Source: Candidatus Enterousia avistercoris
Lineage (GTDB): Bacteria; Pseudomonadota; Alphaproteobacteria; Rs-D84
DNA length: 8,765 nucleotides
NCBI GenBank assembly: GCA_017694255.1
Contig: JADINC010000052.1
Span: 1 to 8,765 of the forward strand
Direction: 5' to 3'
The translations under genes and the position numbers were made by a program. The notes under the pieces are model-generated. The model saw nothing but the letters and a program-made list of their open reading frames with translations. It was not told the origin of the DNA and did not search any database. This document shows positions 1 through 6,534 of the stretch, piece by piece (position 1 is the first letter of the stretch; every line of letters begins with the position of its first letter).

Positions 1-137
1 ATATCACAGAACGCGGCAAAATCGTCCCATCACGCATCAGTGGCGTTTCCCAGAAAGATCAACGTCAACTGGCAACCGCAATCAAACGCGCACGCCATTT
101 GGGTTTAATGCCATTTGTACGCAACAATTTGGGCTAA
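1..137 (+). CDS. rpsR: 30S ribosomal protein S18, 3' end (partial)
   Basis: Only the last 44 codons are in the window; the frame is open at the left edge and stops with TAA at 135-137. The translation contains the typical S18 C-terminal half: ITERGKIVPSRISGVS, then QRQLATAIKRARHLGLMPF, ending in VRNNLG. S18 is a small-subunit ribosomal protein of the 30S platform that binds 16S rRNA together with S6. rplI follows 53 bases downstream on the same strand with no terminator between them, which matches the common rpsF-rpsR-rplI operon; rpsF would lie to the left of the window. Identification is from recognisable family sequence and gene order. Confidence 0.95.
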   Translation, partial: ITERGKIVPSRISGVSQKDQRQLATAIKRARHLGLMPFVRNNLG

Positions 138-190
138 ATAAAAAAAACATCTGGGATTTATCCCTAACTTTTAACCAAAGGACAGATAAA

Positions 191-772
191 ATGAAAGTTA
201 TTTTAACAGAAAAAATTACAAAGCTGGGCAATATTGGCGATACAGTCGAAGTAAAAACAGGCTTCGCGCGCAACTATCTGTTGCCAAACGGCAAAGCAAT
301 GCGCTGGACCCGCGAAAACGTCGCATTATTCGAAGCACAAAAGGCTGAATTACAGGCCCGCCAAGATGCCGCACGTAAAACCGCTGAATCAAATGTTGAT
401 GCAATCAAAAATGCAAAACTGCACATGATTCGCCAGGCGGGCGATACAGGTCAATTGTATGGTTCTGTATCAACACGCGACATCGCACGCATGTTAAAAG
501 AATTAACTGGCATTAACGTCGAATCCGCCCAAGTTATGCTGGGGTCACCAATCAAATCAATTGGTGCATTTGATACAAAAATTGCATTGCATCCTGATGT
601 AATTGTCCCGGTCAAGGTTTATGTTGCCCAAACCCAGGACGAAATTGACGCATTGGTTGCTGGCAAAGAATTGACATTTGATACAAAAAAATCTTCGGCA
701 GAATCAGAATCTGAAAAAACCGAAGAAACCGTATCAGATACTGCGGCGGAATCTGCAAATGACGCAGAATAA
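191..772 (+). CDS. rplI: 50S ribosomal protein L9
   Basis: This 193-residue protein is L9, a large-subunit protein that binds 23S rRNA near the base of the L1 stalk. The L9 signature is intact near the N terminus: G-N-I-G, then V-K-T-G-F-A-R-N-Y-L and P-N-G-K-A (residues about 13-36). A long connecting helix (about 41-75) and the C-terminal domain (about 77-150) follow. The start is ATG at 191, with AAAGGA at 177-182 and an 8-base gap. The protein is about 40 residues longer than the 149-residue E. coli L9. The extra part, roughly residues 163-193, is a low-complexity tail rich in Glu, Ser, Asp and Ala; tails of this kind occur in some alphaproteobacterial L9 proteins. It is probably cotranscribed with rpsR and ends at the hairpin at 788-820. 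Confidence 0.97.
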   Translation: MKVILTEKITKLGNIGDTVEVKTGFARNYLLPNGKAMRWTRENVALFEAQKAELQARQDAARKTAESNVDAIKNAKLHMIRQAGDTGQLYGSVSTRDIARMLKELTGINVESAQVMLGSPIKSIGAFDTKIALHPDVIVPVKVYVAQTQDEIDALVAGKELTFDTKKSSAESESEKTEETVSDTAAESANDAE

Positions 773-787
773 TAAAATTATTATTCA

Positions 788-820
788 TAAAAACCGCGCA
801 TATGCGCGGTTTTTATTTTT
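788..820. terminator. Bidirectional rho-independent terminator between rplI and the BOF gene
   Basis: A perfect 13-bp inverted repeat (789-801 against 802-814, core CCGCGCAT/ATGCGCGG) is preceded by A-rich sequence and followed by a T-run on +. It begins 16 bases after the rplI stop. Its right T-tract overlaps the stop codon of the convergent gene at 819-821, and the A-run on the left becomes a T-run on the - strand. One hairpin can therefore end both converging transcripts. The in vivo loop would be smaller than the perfect symmetry suggests, because the central bases cannot pair. Confidence 0.9.
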
Positions 821-1196
821 ACATTTTTTCGACGTAATCTACATCAATTTCTGTTTTAAACAAACCAGAATCAACTTCGCCATACAACTTTACAGTATCG
901 GACGGCGAAACAGTCTGGCCACGCCAATCTTTGCGATCAATTTCAACAGTTATAGAACCAGTTGAATCTTCGAACAAATAATCTTCATCACCCATACGTT
1001 GGACAATATTACCCTGGACTATTACAGGCGTATCGTCGCGCATTTCTTTAACCTGGCTGACGGTTACAACATTTTCTGCCCCACCGACAAAACCGCCCAT
1101 TGGCGATGTTGGCTGTGGCTTATTTGGTTGAAAATCTGCGTGTGCTGCACCTGCAACAACTGCACATACCATGGCCATAACGGAAATTTTTTTCAT
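819..1196 (-). CDS. ygiW: YgiW/YdeI-family secreted OB-fold (BOF) protein
   Basis: The product is 125 residues with a Sec signal peptide (MKKISVMAMVCAVVAGAAHA, cut probably after AHA). It then carries a bacterial OB-fold like E. coli YgiW and YdeI. Shared elements in order are a V-x-x-V segment, M-R-D-D-T-P, V-x-G-N-I-V-x-R, a D-x-D-Y-L-F-x-D-S-T-G-S-I-x-V-E-I-D stretch, W-R-G-x-x-V-S-P-x-D-T-V and G-E-V-D. The family is periplasmic and linked in enterobacteria to stress tolerance; the molecular role is not settled. An in-frame TTG at 1202 would add two residues (MY), but ATG at 1196 is preferred because AGGGG (1203-1207) lies 6 bases upstream of it. The gene is convergent with rplI and lies just downstream of the CysB-CysA operon terminator, so it seems to be its own unit. 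The symbol is by family similarity, not proven orthology. Confidence 0.88.
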   Translation of the reverse strand: MKKISVMAMVCAVVAGAAHADFQPNKPQPTSPMGGFVGGAENVVTVSQVKEMRDDTPVIVQGNIVQRMGDEDYLFEDSTGSITVEIDRKDWRGQTVSPSDTVKLYGEVDSGLFKTEIDVDYVEKM

Positions 1197-1202
1197 ATAC
1201 AA

Positions 1203-1207
1203 CCCCT
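1203..1207 (-). promoter_or_regulatory. Ribosome binding site deciding the BOF gene start
   Basis: On the - strand this reads AGGGG (within AAAAGGGG), 6 bases before ATG at 1196. It overlaps the alternative TTG at 1202 too closely to serve it, which is why the ATG is chosen. Confidence 0.7.
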
Positions 1208-1226
1208 TTTGTTCGTTTGCCTATAT

Positions 1227-1257
1227 ATAATATCACATTTATTTATAAAAATGTCTA
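1227..1257 (-). promoter_or_regulatory. Candidate promoter of the BOF gene
   Basis: On the - strand an extended -10 element TGA-TATTAT (-10 hexamer at 1227-1232, TGA at 1233-1235) lies about 30 bases before the ATG. A -35-like TAGACA (1252-1257) is 19 bases upstream of the hexamer, a long spacer that the extended -10 could compensate for. Predicted by eye only. Confidence 0.45.
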
Positions 1258-1267
1258 GGATTTTATT

Positions 1268-1299
1268 ACAAAAAAATCCCGCGCCCACCGGCACGGGAT
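1268..1299 (-). terminator. Rho-independent terminator of the CysB-CysA operon
   Basis: On the - strand a GC-rich hairpin (ATCCCG against CGGGAT, extended by GCC/GGC past one mismatch at 1282/1293; loop at 1286-1289) is followed by a run of seven T (complement of 1270-1276). It begins 7 bases after the CysA stop at 1307-1309. Confidence 0.88.
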
Positions 1300-1306
1300 A
1301 ACATTT

Positions 1307-3808
1307 TTACATTTGAATATCTTCACACACTGGATCAGAAACTTTTGTCGTGCAACTTGTATTTCTACTATTATGGAACCAGCTAGAACTACCAGTTGTT
1401 TTACAATCTTGCGTTGTTGTCGTTGTACAAATATGACAATTTCTAGTTTCTCGACTAAATATAGCCGTGACCTGACGTGTCGCCCCACCAGATGTAAATG
1501 TGCTTCCACCCAAATACCCGTCATTCTTAAACGTAGCCCCCTCTGTTGTCATTACACCGGCACCACCTTTGGTCAAATCTTCCAAAGTCAATCCAGCTCC
1601 AACATCATAACTAATAGCATAGGGCGGCGTTAACGGCGTAGAAGGTGTTGTACTACCCACACCACCAGCACCGCCATTTTCTGCGATTTTCTGACACATA
1701 TATTGTGCTAAATCTGTCGATGCATTTTTAGTTGCCTCGGCAATCTGTTCATTTAATTTTGCATTATAATTATCCTGAGCCTTGCGCAAAGCAGCAATTG
1801 CAATTTGCATTTTTACCTGATTTAACAGGTTCGGGAAACGCCCTTCGGTTTGCGCACCGGCTTCACCTGTAATCTGTGATAAATCACGTCCATTTACACA
1901 GAATTGAATTTCAGGGTCCTGTTCTATCATTTCAATTGTACGGTTAATTGTCCCCGCGATATTATTCAATTCTGCTTCAATCGACGAAATTATACCATCA
2001 GCATTAGCAACACTTTTATTGGTCTCACGTATTTTTGCCAAATATTCTTCAACCCCGATTTCACCCGGTCTCAGAACAACTTCATCACCCTCACTATCTA
2101 CCGTTGTTTCACCACTGCTACTACCCATTTTAATACTGCCAAATGAAATCATCCCTGTCACACGATAAACATCGCCAACTTTTTGTGACTGCAAAGACCC
2201 AGTTCCCATTGTATCATCCGCAGCAAATCTATTACAATCAGTAGTACTGCCGCAAACCTCAGCCATTTTCTGGTCAACAATATTTTGACATTGGTCAATC
2301 ATCGCGTTATCGATATTCAGATACAGCCCCATCAACATACTATCCAAATCATCCATAGAAAAGTTCGGGTTATCCTGCTTGCAGACAACTAAACTGTCAA
2401 TCGGACACATATCATGGATATAATCGTAATCCATACCTATGCAATTTTGGAAATTTTCCCCACAACGCGTATCCGCGGTATAACAGTCTTTAACTTCCTG
2501 GGTGCACGCATCGACACGCATTGCCGCCAATTTATCTTTCACATAATCCCAAATTTGCGGTTCCATACGTTCACATGGGTCAATTTCAACCTTGCAGAAA
2601 CTGCGTGCCATATCTGGCCGTGCCAAACAGGCATCCATTGTTGCAACACCCTTGCCGGCAATATCATCACGACAGGCCGTCTGAATACAACTTGAAATAT
2701 CACCCAAACAAGACTGGCGGAATTTTGATTCAACCTGGCTTTCTGCAACACGAATGGTCGGTGCTGCCTCGCGCAAGAAATTCGGCCACACCATATCACG
2801 CACTGCAACACATTGATCCAATACCCCTTCGCAAATTGGGCGCTTGGTATTTAAAATGTCCATTGTTGATTGTGTTATATCATATGTATCAGCTGTTGTT
2901 TCATATTTTGTTCCTGCGGTACTGACCGCTTCATTATTCTGCATATTTTCTGTGGCAATTATCGCAACGCAATTTTCCCAATTTTCGCCACACGCATCTT
3001 CGGTCTGCATACATTTCCTAAATTCGACCATACACTGCCCCAAGTCGTATTTATTCGCACTTTCAAAACTTTCCTGTAATGCGGTGCGCACTTCCGATTC
3101 CGCCGCCGCCAAATCCGCTTCGGCTTCGGCCCGTTGTTTTGTCAAAGAATTTTTATACCCCAAACAGTCAGATAAAATTTGTCGTGAATACAACTGCTGT
3201 AAAAACATTAAATCTTCTGCACAAGAATCCGGCACTTGGGCCATACACAATTCATCAGCCGCCTTGAATAAATCACTGCCGACCTTGTCCGCCATACTTT
3301 CAATCGCACTTTCTTCTTCTTCATCATCATAAATACTGGTATTAAACATTTCCAGCAAACTAGCCCGCCGTTCTGCCTTTTCTTCTTCTGCTGTTTTTTC
3401 GCCTAAATCCAATATATTACCATCTTCGTCATAACGGCGTTCACCCGAAAAAATAATATCCGCATCTGCACCCGCCTTGACCCGTTCTACTTCTTCTGTA
3501 CGCAAACGATTAGCTTCATTTAATATTTCCTGGATAGACGCCAGTTCTTCGTCATATTTTTTGATATCATCACTGCATGCGCACGCGCCACCACTGGCAT
3601 TTTCTGTTATACAAAACTGATCCATACAACCAAAATATGCATCATAACATGCCTGATCGTACAATCCGGTTGCCTCTACCTTGGTACGTACCGTTGTTCC
3701 CTGTTGTATAGCCGACTGCTTATTAGACCGACTTAGCCCATACGAATCCATCGCCACCGCAGTCAACACAACAACTATTGCCGTACCAAACGCTATTTTA
3801 TATTTCAT
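1307..3808 (-). CDS. CysA: large exported cysteine-rich helical protein, family unknown
   Basis: Not a named family that I recognise. From ATG at 3808 it has 833 residues; AGGGG lies 8 bases upstream, while longer frames add a non-signal-like leader. Residues 5-19 are hydrophobic (signal peptide or anchor; cleavage site unclear). The signature C54-x6-C61-MDQF-C66-x9-C76-A-C78-S follows, then an acidic, coiled-coil-prone segment (about 82-170). Next are C188, C196, C215, a coiled coil (216-258), and two ladders with exact seven-residue spacing: C259/266/273/280 and C435/442/449/456, each ending in CGEN[WF]xNC. After C525 come helical, Gln/Glu-rich sequence, a Gly/Pro/Thr linker (about 711-785), RNCHIC (789-794) and the terminal CEDIQM. 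There are 36 Cys in total. It is the second gene of an operon with its paralogue CysB, whose stop is 68 bases upstream. A disulfide-stabilised envelope role is inferred. Confidence 0.9.
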   Translation of the reverse strand: MKYKIAFGTAIVVVLTAVAMDSYGLSRSNKQSAIQQGTTVRTKVEATGLYDQACYDAYFGCMDQFCITENASGGACACSDDIKKYDEELASIQEILNEANRLRTEEVERVKAGADADIIFSGERRYDEDGNILDLGEKTAEEEKAERRASLLEMFNTSIYDDEEEESAIESMADKVGSDLFKAADELCMAQVPDSCAEDLMFLQQLYSRQILSDCLGYKNSLTKQRAEAEADLAAAESEVRTALQESFESANKYDLGQCMVEFRKCMQTEDACGENWENCVAIIATENMQNNEAVSTAGTKYETTADTYDITQSTMDILNTKRPICEGVLDQCVAVRDMVWPNFLREAAPTIRVAESQVESKFRQSCLGDISSCIQTACRDDIAGKGVATMDACLARPDMARSFCKVEIDPCERMEPQIWDYVKDKLAAMRVDACTQEVKDCYTADTRCGENFQNCIGMDYDYIHDMCPIDSLVVCKQDNPNFSMDDLDSMLMGLYLNIDNAMIDQCQNIVDQKMAEVCGSTTDCNRFAADDTMGTGSLQSQKVGDVYRVTGMISFGSIKMGSSSGETTVDSEGDEVVLRPGEIGVEEYLAKIRETNKSVANADGIISSIEAELNNIAGTINRTIEMIEQDPEIQFCVNGRDLSQITGEAGAQTEGRFPNLLNQVKMQIAIAALRKAQDNYNAKLNEQIAEATKNASTDLAQYMCQKIAENGGAGGVGSTTPSTPLTPPYAISYDVGAGLTLEDLTKGGAGVMTTEGATFKNDGYLGGSTFTSGGATRQVTAIFSRETRNCHICTTTTTQDCKTTGSSSWFHNSRNTSCTTKVSDPVCEDIQM

Positions 3809-3816
3809 GTGCATAT

Positions 3817-3821
3817 CCCCT
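3817..3821 (-). promoter_or_regulatory. Ribosome binding site deciding the CysA start
   Basis: AGGGG on the - strand is 8 bases from ATG at 3808 but only 2 from the in-frame ATG at 3814. The downstream start (MKYKIAFG) is therefore preferred, and it also places the hydrophobic leader at the N terminus. Confidence 0.75.
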
Positions 3822-3836
3822 GTTATGCCAAATAAA

Positions 3837-3865
3837 TATATACGTTCTGATTGGGCCATGCCCAA
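3837..3865 (-). promoter_or_regulatory. Possible internal promoter overlapping a short hairpin between CysB and CysA
   Basis: On the - strand TTGGGC (3860-3865), 17 bases, then TATATA (3837-3842) form a weak promoter-like pair. The same bases include a 6-bp hairpin (3851-3856 with 3860-3865, three-base loop) without a T-run, so it is not a rho-independent terminator. It may allow separate CysA transcription or affect mRNA processing; evidence is weak. Confidence 0.3.
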
Positions 3866-3876
3866 CCAGACGCATT

Positions 3877-6045
3877 TTACATATTAATATCTTCGCAACT
3901 TTCAATTTCCTGACAGAAATCTTCTTGGCCACCTGCGCTGCGACCGGCCAAGAATCCACCTACGCCACCGACAACTGCACCAATCGCAGTACCCCAGCCC
4001 GGCGACACCATCGTTCCAGCCGATGCCCCCGCCGCCAATCCGCCAGCCAGCCCCTGGACCCCAGCGGCACCCTTGGATTGTCCACCTGTTTCACACACCT
4101 GTTGCATACGGCACACATGGCAATTACGCAACGATGGTTCAAACGATACACTGCGAATATAGCTGTAATTTTTACTGGACTTATCTGGTTCTTCGACCTG
4201 GTATGTGTTATAGCAGTTTTGCTCTGCTTCTTCCAAATCTTGTTGACGCGACAGTTCTGCAATTTTATCTTCCAGTTGACGCATCGCACGATTTTCCGCA
4301 CCAATTTGCGCAATCATTTTTGCACTATTAAACACGCTATCGCCCAGGCTTTTTTGCCCCGCAGGCTTTTGACTGTCTTGACACGCCGCAACCGTTTTAT
4401 CTTGTTCAAACTGTTCAAAGAATTCATCAACCGCGGCTTCGGTATTGGCACGCACTGTTTCACGCAACTCGGCCAGCCCTTCCTGGTCTTCGGGAATTTC
4501 AACCAGCGATGCCGTCAATGTATCCATCGGCAAACATGACATATCTGTTCCGCAAACCGCGCCCAATTGTTCACCGAAATAATTCAAGCATCCTTGTAAC
4601 ATCTGGTAATCCATCTGCAGCAATGCCGCCTGGACAATAATATCAAACTGTGTTTCATTTTTACATGATGGGAACATATCCTGTGGACACATTTCCGCTA
4701 TTTCGCGCGCACTTTTTCCAACGCATTCCGGCGCGGTAAAATTTTCACCACATCTGTCGCGCAAACACGCGTCAATATCATTTTGACAGAACTGTGTACG
4801 CAGATAGCCCAACTTATCGTTAACCACCGCCTGAATACCTGGGATCATTGCTTCACACTCTGTAATAACTGGACAAATTCCTGCTGCCACTTTTACATCT
4901 GTTAAACACGCCGAATTTGTTTCAGTCGAGCAGCTGTCTTCCAAGCATAATTGAATTCGCGCCAAACATGTCGCACGCGCATTTCTGTCAGCATACTTTG
5001 CAGCTTCGACCAGAATCATTTCTGCTTCATCTTCCCAATCTTCTAACACATATTCACGCACCGCCATACATTGATCCAGAACGTTTTCACATGCATTTGC
5101 ACGACGTTGCAGTAAATCCGCATCCAAGCAATTTTCAAAGTTCACACCACATCCACCCTTGTCTGCGATACACGCACGATACGCCAACAAGCATTCCCCG
5201 CGGTTATACCGGTTTGTCGTATCCAACATAGACAAACGCGCCTGGCGAACTGCGGCCTCGGCCGTGCGCTTATTTTGTTCTGCGATAGTCTTTTGATCTT
5301 TTAAATACGTTTCATAAGCCTTGCAATCTTGAACAACCTGGCGCGCATACAGCATTTCTTCCATTTCTGCATCATCGCCACACGCATCTAATCTGTCAGC
5401 ACAAAAATCCGCCGCCATTGCATACAAATTATCACCAATATCATCATCTGCCCCCAGACCAGCATCACCACTGTCGCTGTTTATCCAGTCTGCAAAACTA
5501 ATACCAGACGCACGCGAGCTTTTCTTTGCAGCCTCGCTCTCGCCAAAGACCAGTCGTGCCTGGGCACCCATTTGTTCGCGTTCTACCCCTTCGGTATACA
5601 GCAAATCCGCCTCTTCTTGGATTTCTTGAATTTCCTGAATTAACGATTTAGATTCATTAATATTCGACGAACATGCACAGCGATACCCTTCGGATTCATC
5701 CAGCAAACAGAATTCATCCATACATGCCCGATAAGCTTCACGACAACTTTCACTGCCTGCGACAACCGTCTGCCCCCCAGACCCATCATTACCCTCTGGT
5801 GCATTTGTTGTACCAGACCCGCCAGAATTTCCACCACTGGGCGTGGTTGTAGAAACCGTCGGATTAACCGTTTTTGTTGGAACCGTTTGAACCATTTGCG
5901 TTGTATTAACCGACATACTGGGCATACGCGCGCCCACCTGGGACGCCCGACTGGTCCCCACGCGTGCATTACCTGACGCCCGGGTTGCCGCATCTGCAAC
6001 GCCCGGAAACAACATTAATATTGCAAAAAAATAACCTAGTTTCAT
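3877..6045 (-). CDS. CysB: large exported cysteine-rich protein with glycine zipper, family unknown
   Basis: Paralogue of CysA, 722 residues. The start is ATG at 6045: AGGTG lies 5 bases upstream and a clear signal peptide begins there (MKLGYFFAILMLFPGVADA, cut about residue 19). Residues 20-100 are a Cys-free Thr/Ser/Gly linker. The signature C101-x6-C108-MDEF-C113-x9-C123-A-C125-S follows, then a helical segment, C215, C222, C241, a coiled coil (242-284), the exact ladder C285/292/299/306, the pair C319/326, the triplet C360/367/372, and Cys groups to 504. A helical stretch (about 520-610) leads to RNCHVC (640-645). Residues about 665-706 form a glycine zipper (GTAIGAVVGGVGGFLAG core), and the end is CEDINM. 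It has 36 Cys, matching CysA almost one to one. The zipper resembles those of SlyB and 17-kDa-antigen-type outer-membrane proteins, so membrane contact is plausible. First gene of the operon; function unknown. Confidence 0.9.
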   Translation of the reverse strand: MKLGYFFAILMLFPGVADAATRASGNARVGTSRASQVGARMPSMSVNTTQMVQTVPTKTVNPTVSTTTPSGGNSGGSGTTNAPEGNDGSGGQTVVAGSESCREAYRACMDEFCLLDESEGYRCACSSNINESKSLIQEIQEIQEEADLLYTEGVEREQMGAQARLVFGESEAAKKSSRASGISFADWINSDSGDAGLGADDDIGDNLYAMAADFCADRLDACGDDAEMEEMLYARQVVQDCKAYETYLKDQKTIAEQNKRTAEAAVRQARLSMLDTTNRYNRGECLLAYRACIADKGGCGVNFENCLDADLLQRRANACENVLDQCMAVREYVLEDWEDEAEMILVEAAKYADRNARATCLARIQLCLEDSCSTETNSACLTDVKVAAGICPVITECEAMIPGIQAVVNDKLGYLRTQFCQNDIDACLRDRCGENFTAPECVGKSAREIAEMCPQDMFPSCKNETQFDIIVQAALLQMDYQMLQGCLNYFGEQLGAVCGTDMSCLPMDTLTASLVEIPEDQEGLAELRETVRANTEAAVDEFFEQFEQDKTVAACQDSQKPAGQKSLGDSVFNSAKMIAQIGAENRAMRQLEDKIAELSRQQDLEEAEQNCYNTYQVEEPDKSSKNYSYIRSVSFEPSLRNCHVCRMQQVCETGGQSKGAAGVQGLAGGLAAGASAGTMVSPGWGTAIGAVVGGVGGFLAGRSAGGQEDFCQEIESCEDINM

Positions 6046-6073
6046 GGTCCCACCTACATAATATTCACATTCT

Positions 6074-6102
6074 ATTTTATCAAAACACCCCCCCATGTGC
6101 AA
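6074..6102 (-). promoter_or_regulatory. Predicted sigma70-type promoter of the CysB-CysA operon with a G7 tract in its spacer
   Basis: On the - strand TTGCAC (complement of 6097-6102), a 17-base spacer, then TAAAAT (complement of 6074-6079). Transcription would start near 6067, giving a leader of about 20 bases with the AGGTG ribosome site at 6051-6055. The spacer contains seven consecutive G on the - strand (6088-6094). Confidence 0.65.
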
Positions 6103-6117
6103 GCAGATAAAAACATC

Positions 6118-6146
6118 TTGCATTATACAAATCAAAATAATATTAT
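6118..6146 (+). promoter_or_regulatory. Predicted sigma70-type promoter of infA
   Basis: TTGCAT (6118-6123), a 17-base spacer, then TATTAT (6141-6146). Transcription would begin near 6153, about 30 bases before the infA ATG. It diverges from the CysB promoter; the two -35 hexamers are 15 bases apart, so the two promoters could influence each other. Confidence 0.65.
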
Positions 6147-6183
6147 AAATGCAGTATTTTTAACTTAATCCAGGGGATTATTA

Positions 6184-6438
6184 ATGGCAAAAGACGACGT
6201 TATTGTTTTCAGTGGAACGGTTATTGACAAATTACCAAACACAATGTTTCGCGTAAAACTGGAAAACGGTCATGAAATTTTGGCAACAGTATGCGGCAAA
6301 ATGCGCAAGGCCAGAATCTGGGTCAACGTTGGCGAACGTGTCCGCGTTGAAATGACCCCATACGATCTGGACAAGGGGCGCATAACATTCGTTGAACGCA
6401 ATCGACCAACCACTGACCAAAATCAAAGTGCAAATTAA
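6184..6438 (+). CDS. infA: Translation initiation factor IF-1
   Basis: This 84-residue protein is IF-1, the small S1/OB-fold factor that binds the 30S A site during initiation. Diagnostic segments in order are F-x-G-x-V-I-D-x-L-P-N-T-M-F-R-V-K-L-E-N-G-H, then E-I-L-A-T, G-K-M-R-K-A-R-I, V-x-V-G-E-R-V-x-V-E-M-T-P-Y-D-L, and K-G-R-I-T-F. The wording of the core is closest to alphaproteobacterial IF-1. AGGGG at 6172-6176 lies 7 bases before the ATG. The protein is longer than the usual 70-73 residues because of a polar tail (residues about 73-84, RPTTDQNQSAN). It is monocistronic here, with its own promoter and a terminator directly after the stop, and it sits between divergent members of the Cys-rich family. 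Confidence 0.97.
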   Translation: MAKDDVIVFSGTVIDKLPNTMFRVKLENGHEILATVCGKMRKARIWVNVGERVRVEMTPYDLDKGRITFVERNRPTTDQNQSAN

Positions 6439-6462
6439 AATCCGTCAACCGACGGATTTTTT
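6436..6462 (+). terminator. Rho-independent terminator of infA
   Basis: AAATCCGTC (6438-6446), loop AACC, GACGGATTT (6451-6459), then further T to 6462. The stem starts within the infA stop codon, so it closes infA tightly and separates it from the downstream gene. Confidence 0.9.
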
Positions 6463-6486
6463 ATATACATATAAATAAATAATCTC

Positions 6487-6515
6487 TTTTCAAAAAAGCA
6501 TATTTTTGTTATCAT
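6487..6515 (+). promoter_or_regulatory. Candidate promoter of CysC
   Basis: TTTTCA (6487-6492), 17 bases, then TATCAT (6510-6515). A start near 6522 would leave a leader of about 13 bases before ATG at 6535. A TATATA stretch at 6518-6523 is an alternative -10 that would make the leader shorter still. The 72 bases between the infA terminator and the gene are otherwise AT-rich and featureless. Confidence 0.4.
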
Positions 6516-6534
6516 TTTATATATATACACAGGA

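Noticed and set aside
153..164. Small inverted repeat between rpsR and rplI
   Set aside because: Only a 4-bp stem without a T-run; too weak for a terminator or a regulatory leader.
789..793. CHxC in the CysA/CysB tails (residues 791-794 and 642-645) as a heme c site
   Set aside because: Residue positions, not bases, are given here in the description: cytochrome c sites are CxxCH, and here the His lies between the cysteines, so heme attachment is not supported.
678..965. 95-codon open frame on the + strand across the end of rplI
   Set aside because: It crosses the strong rplI terminator and the convergent BOF gene, and its lysine-rich start is the out-of-frame reading of the acidic L9 tail.
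1202..1202. TTG as start of the BOF gene
   Set aside because: The ribosome site is adjacent to or overlaps it, while ATG at 1196 has proper spacing and begins a standard signal peptide.
3851..3865. Hairpin between CysB and CysA as a terminator
   Set aside because: The stem is 6 bp and no T-tract follows on the - strand, so read-through into CysA is expected.
3778..4539. 253-codon open frame on the + strand opposite the end of CysB and start of CysA
   Set aside because: It spans two genes and their intergenic region on the opposite strand. Its His/Thr/Phe-rich translation is the shadow of those genes.
3866..6135. Longer N-terminal extensions of CysA (to 3865) and CysB (to 6135)
   Set aside because: The extensions precede the signal-like leaders, lack ribosome sites, and for CysB would start upstream of the predicted promoter.
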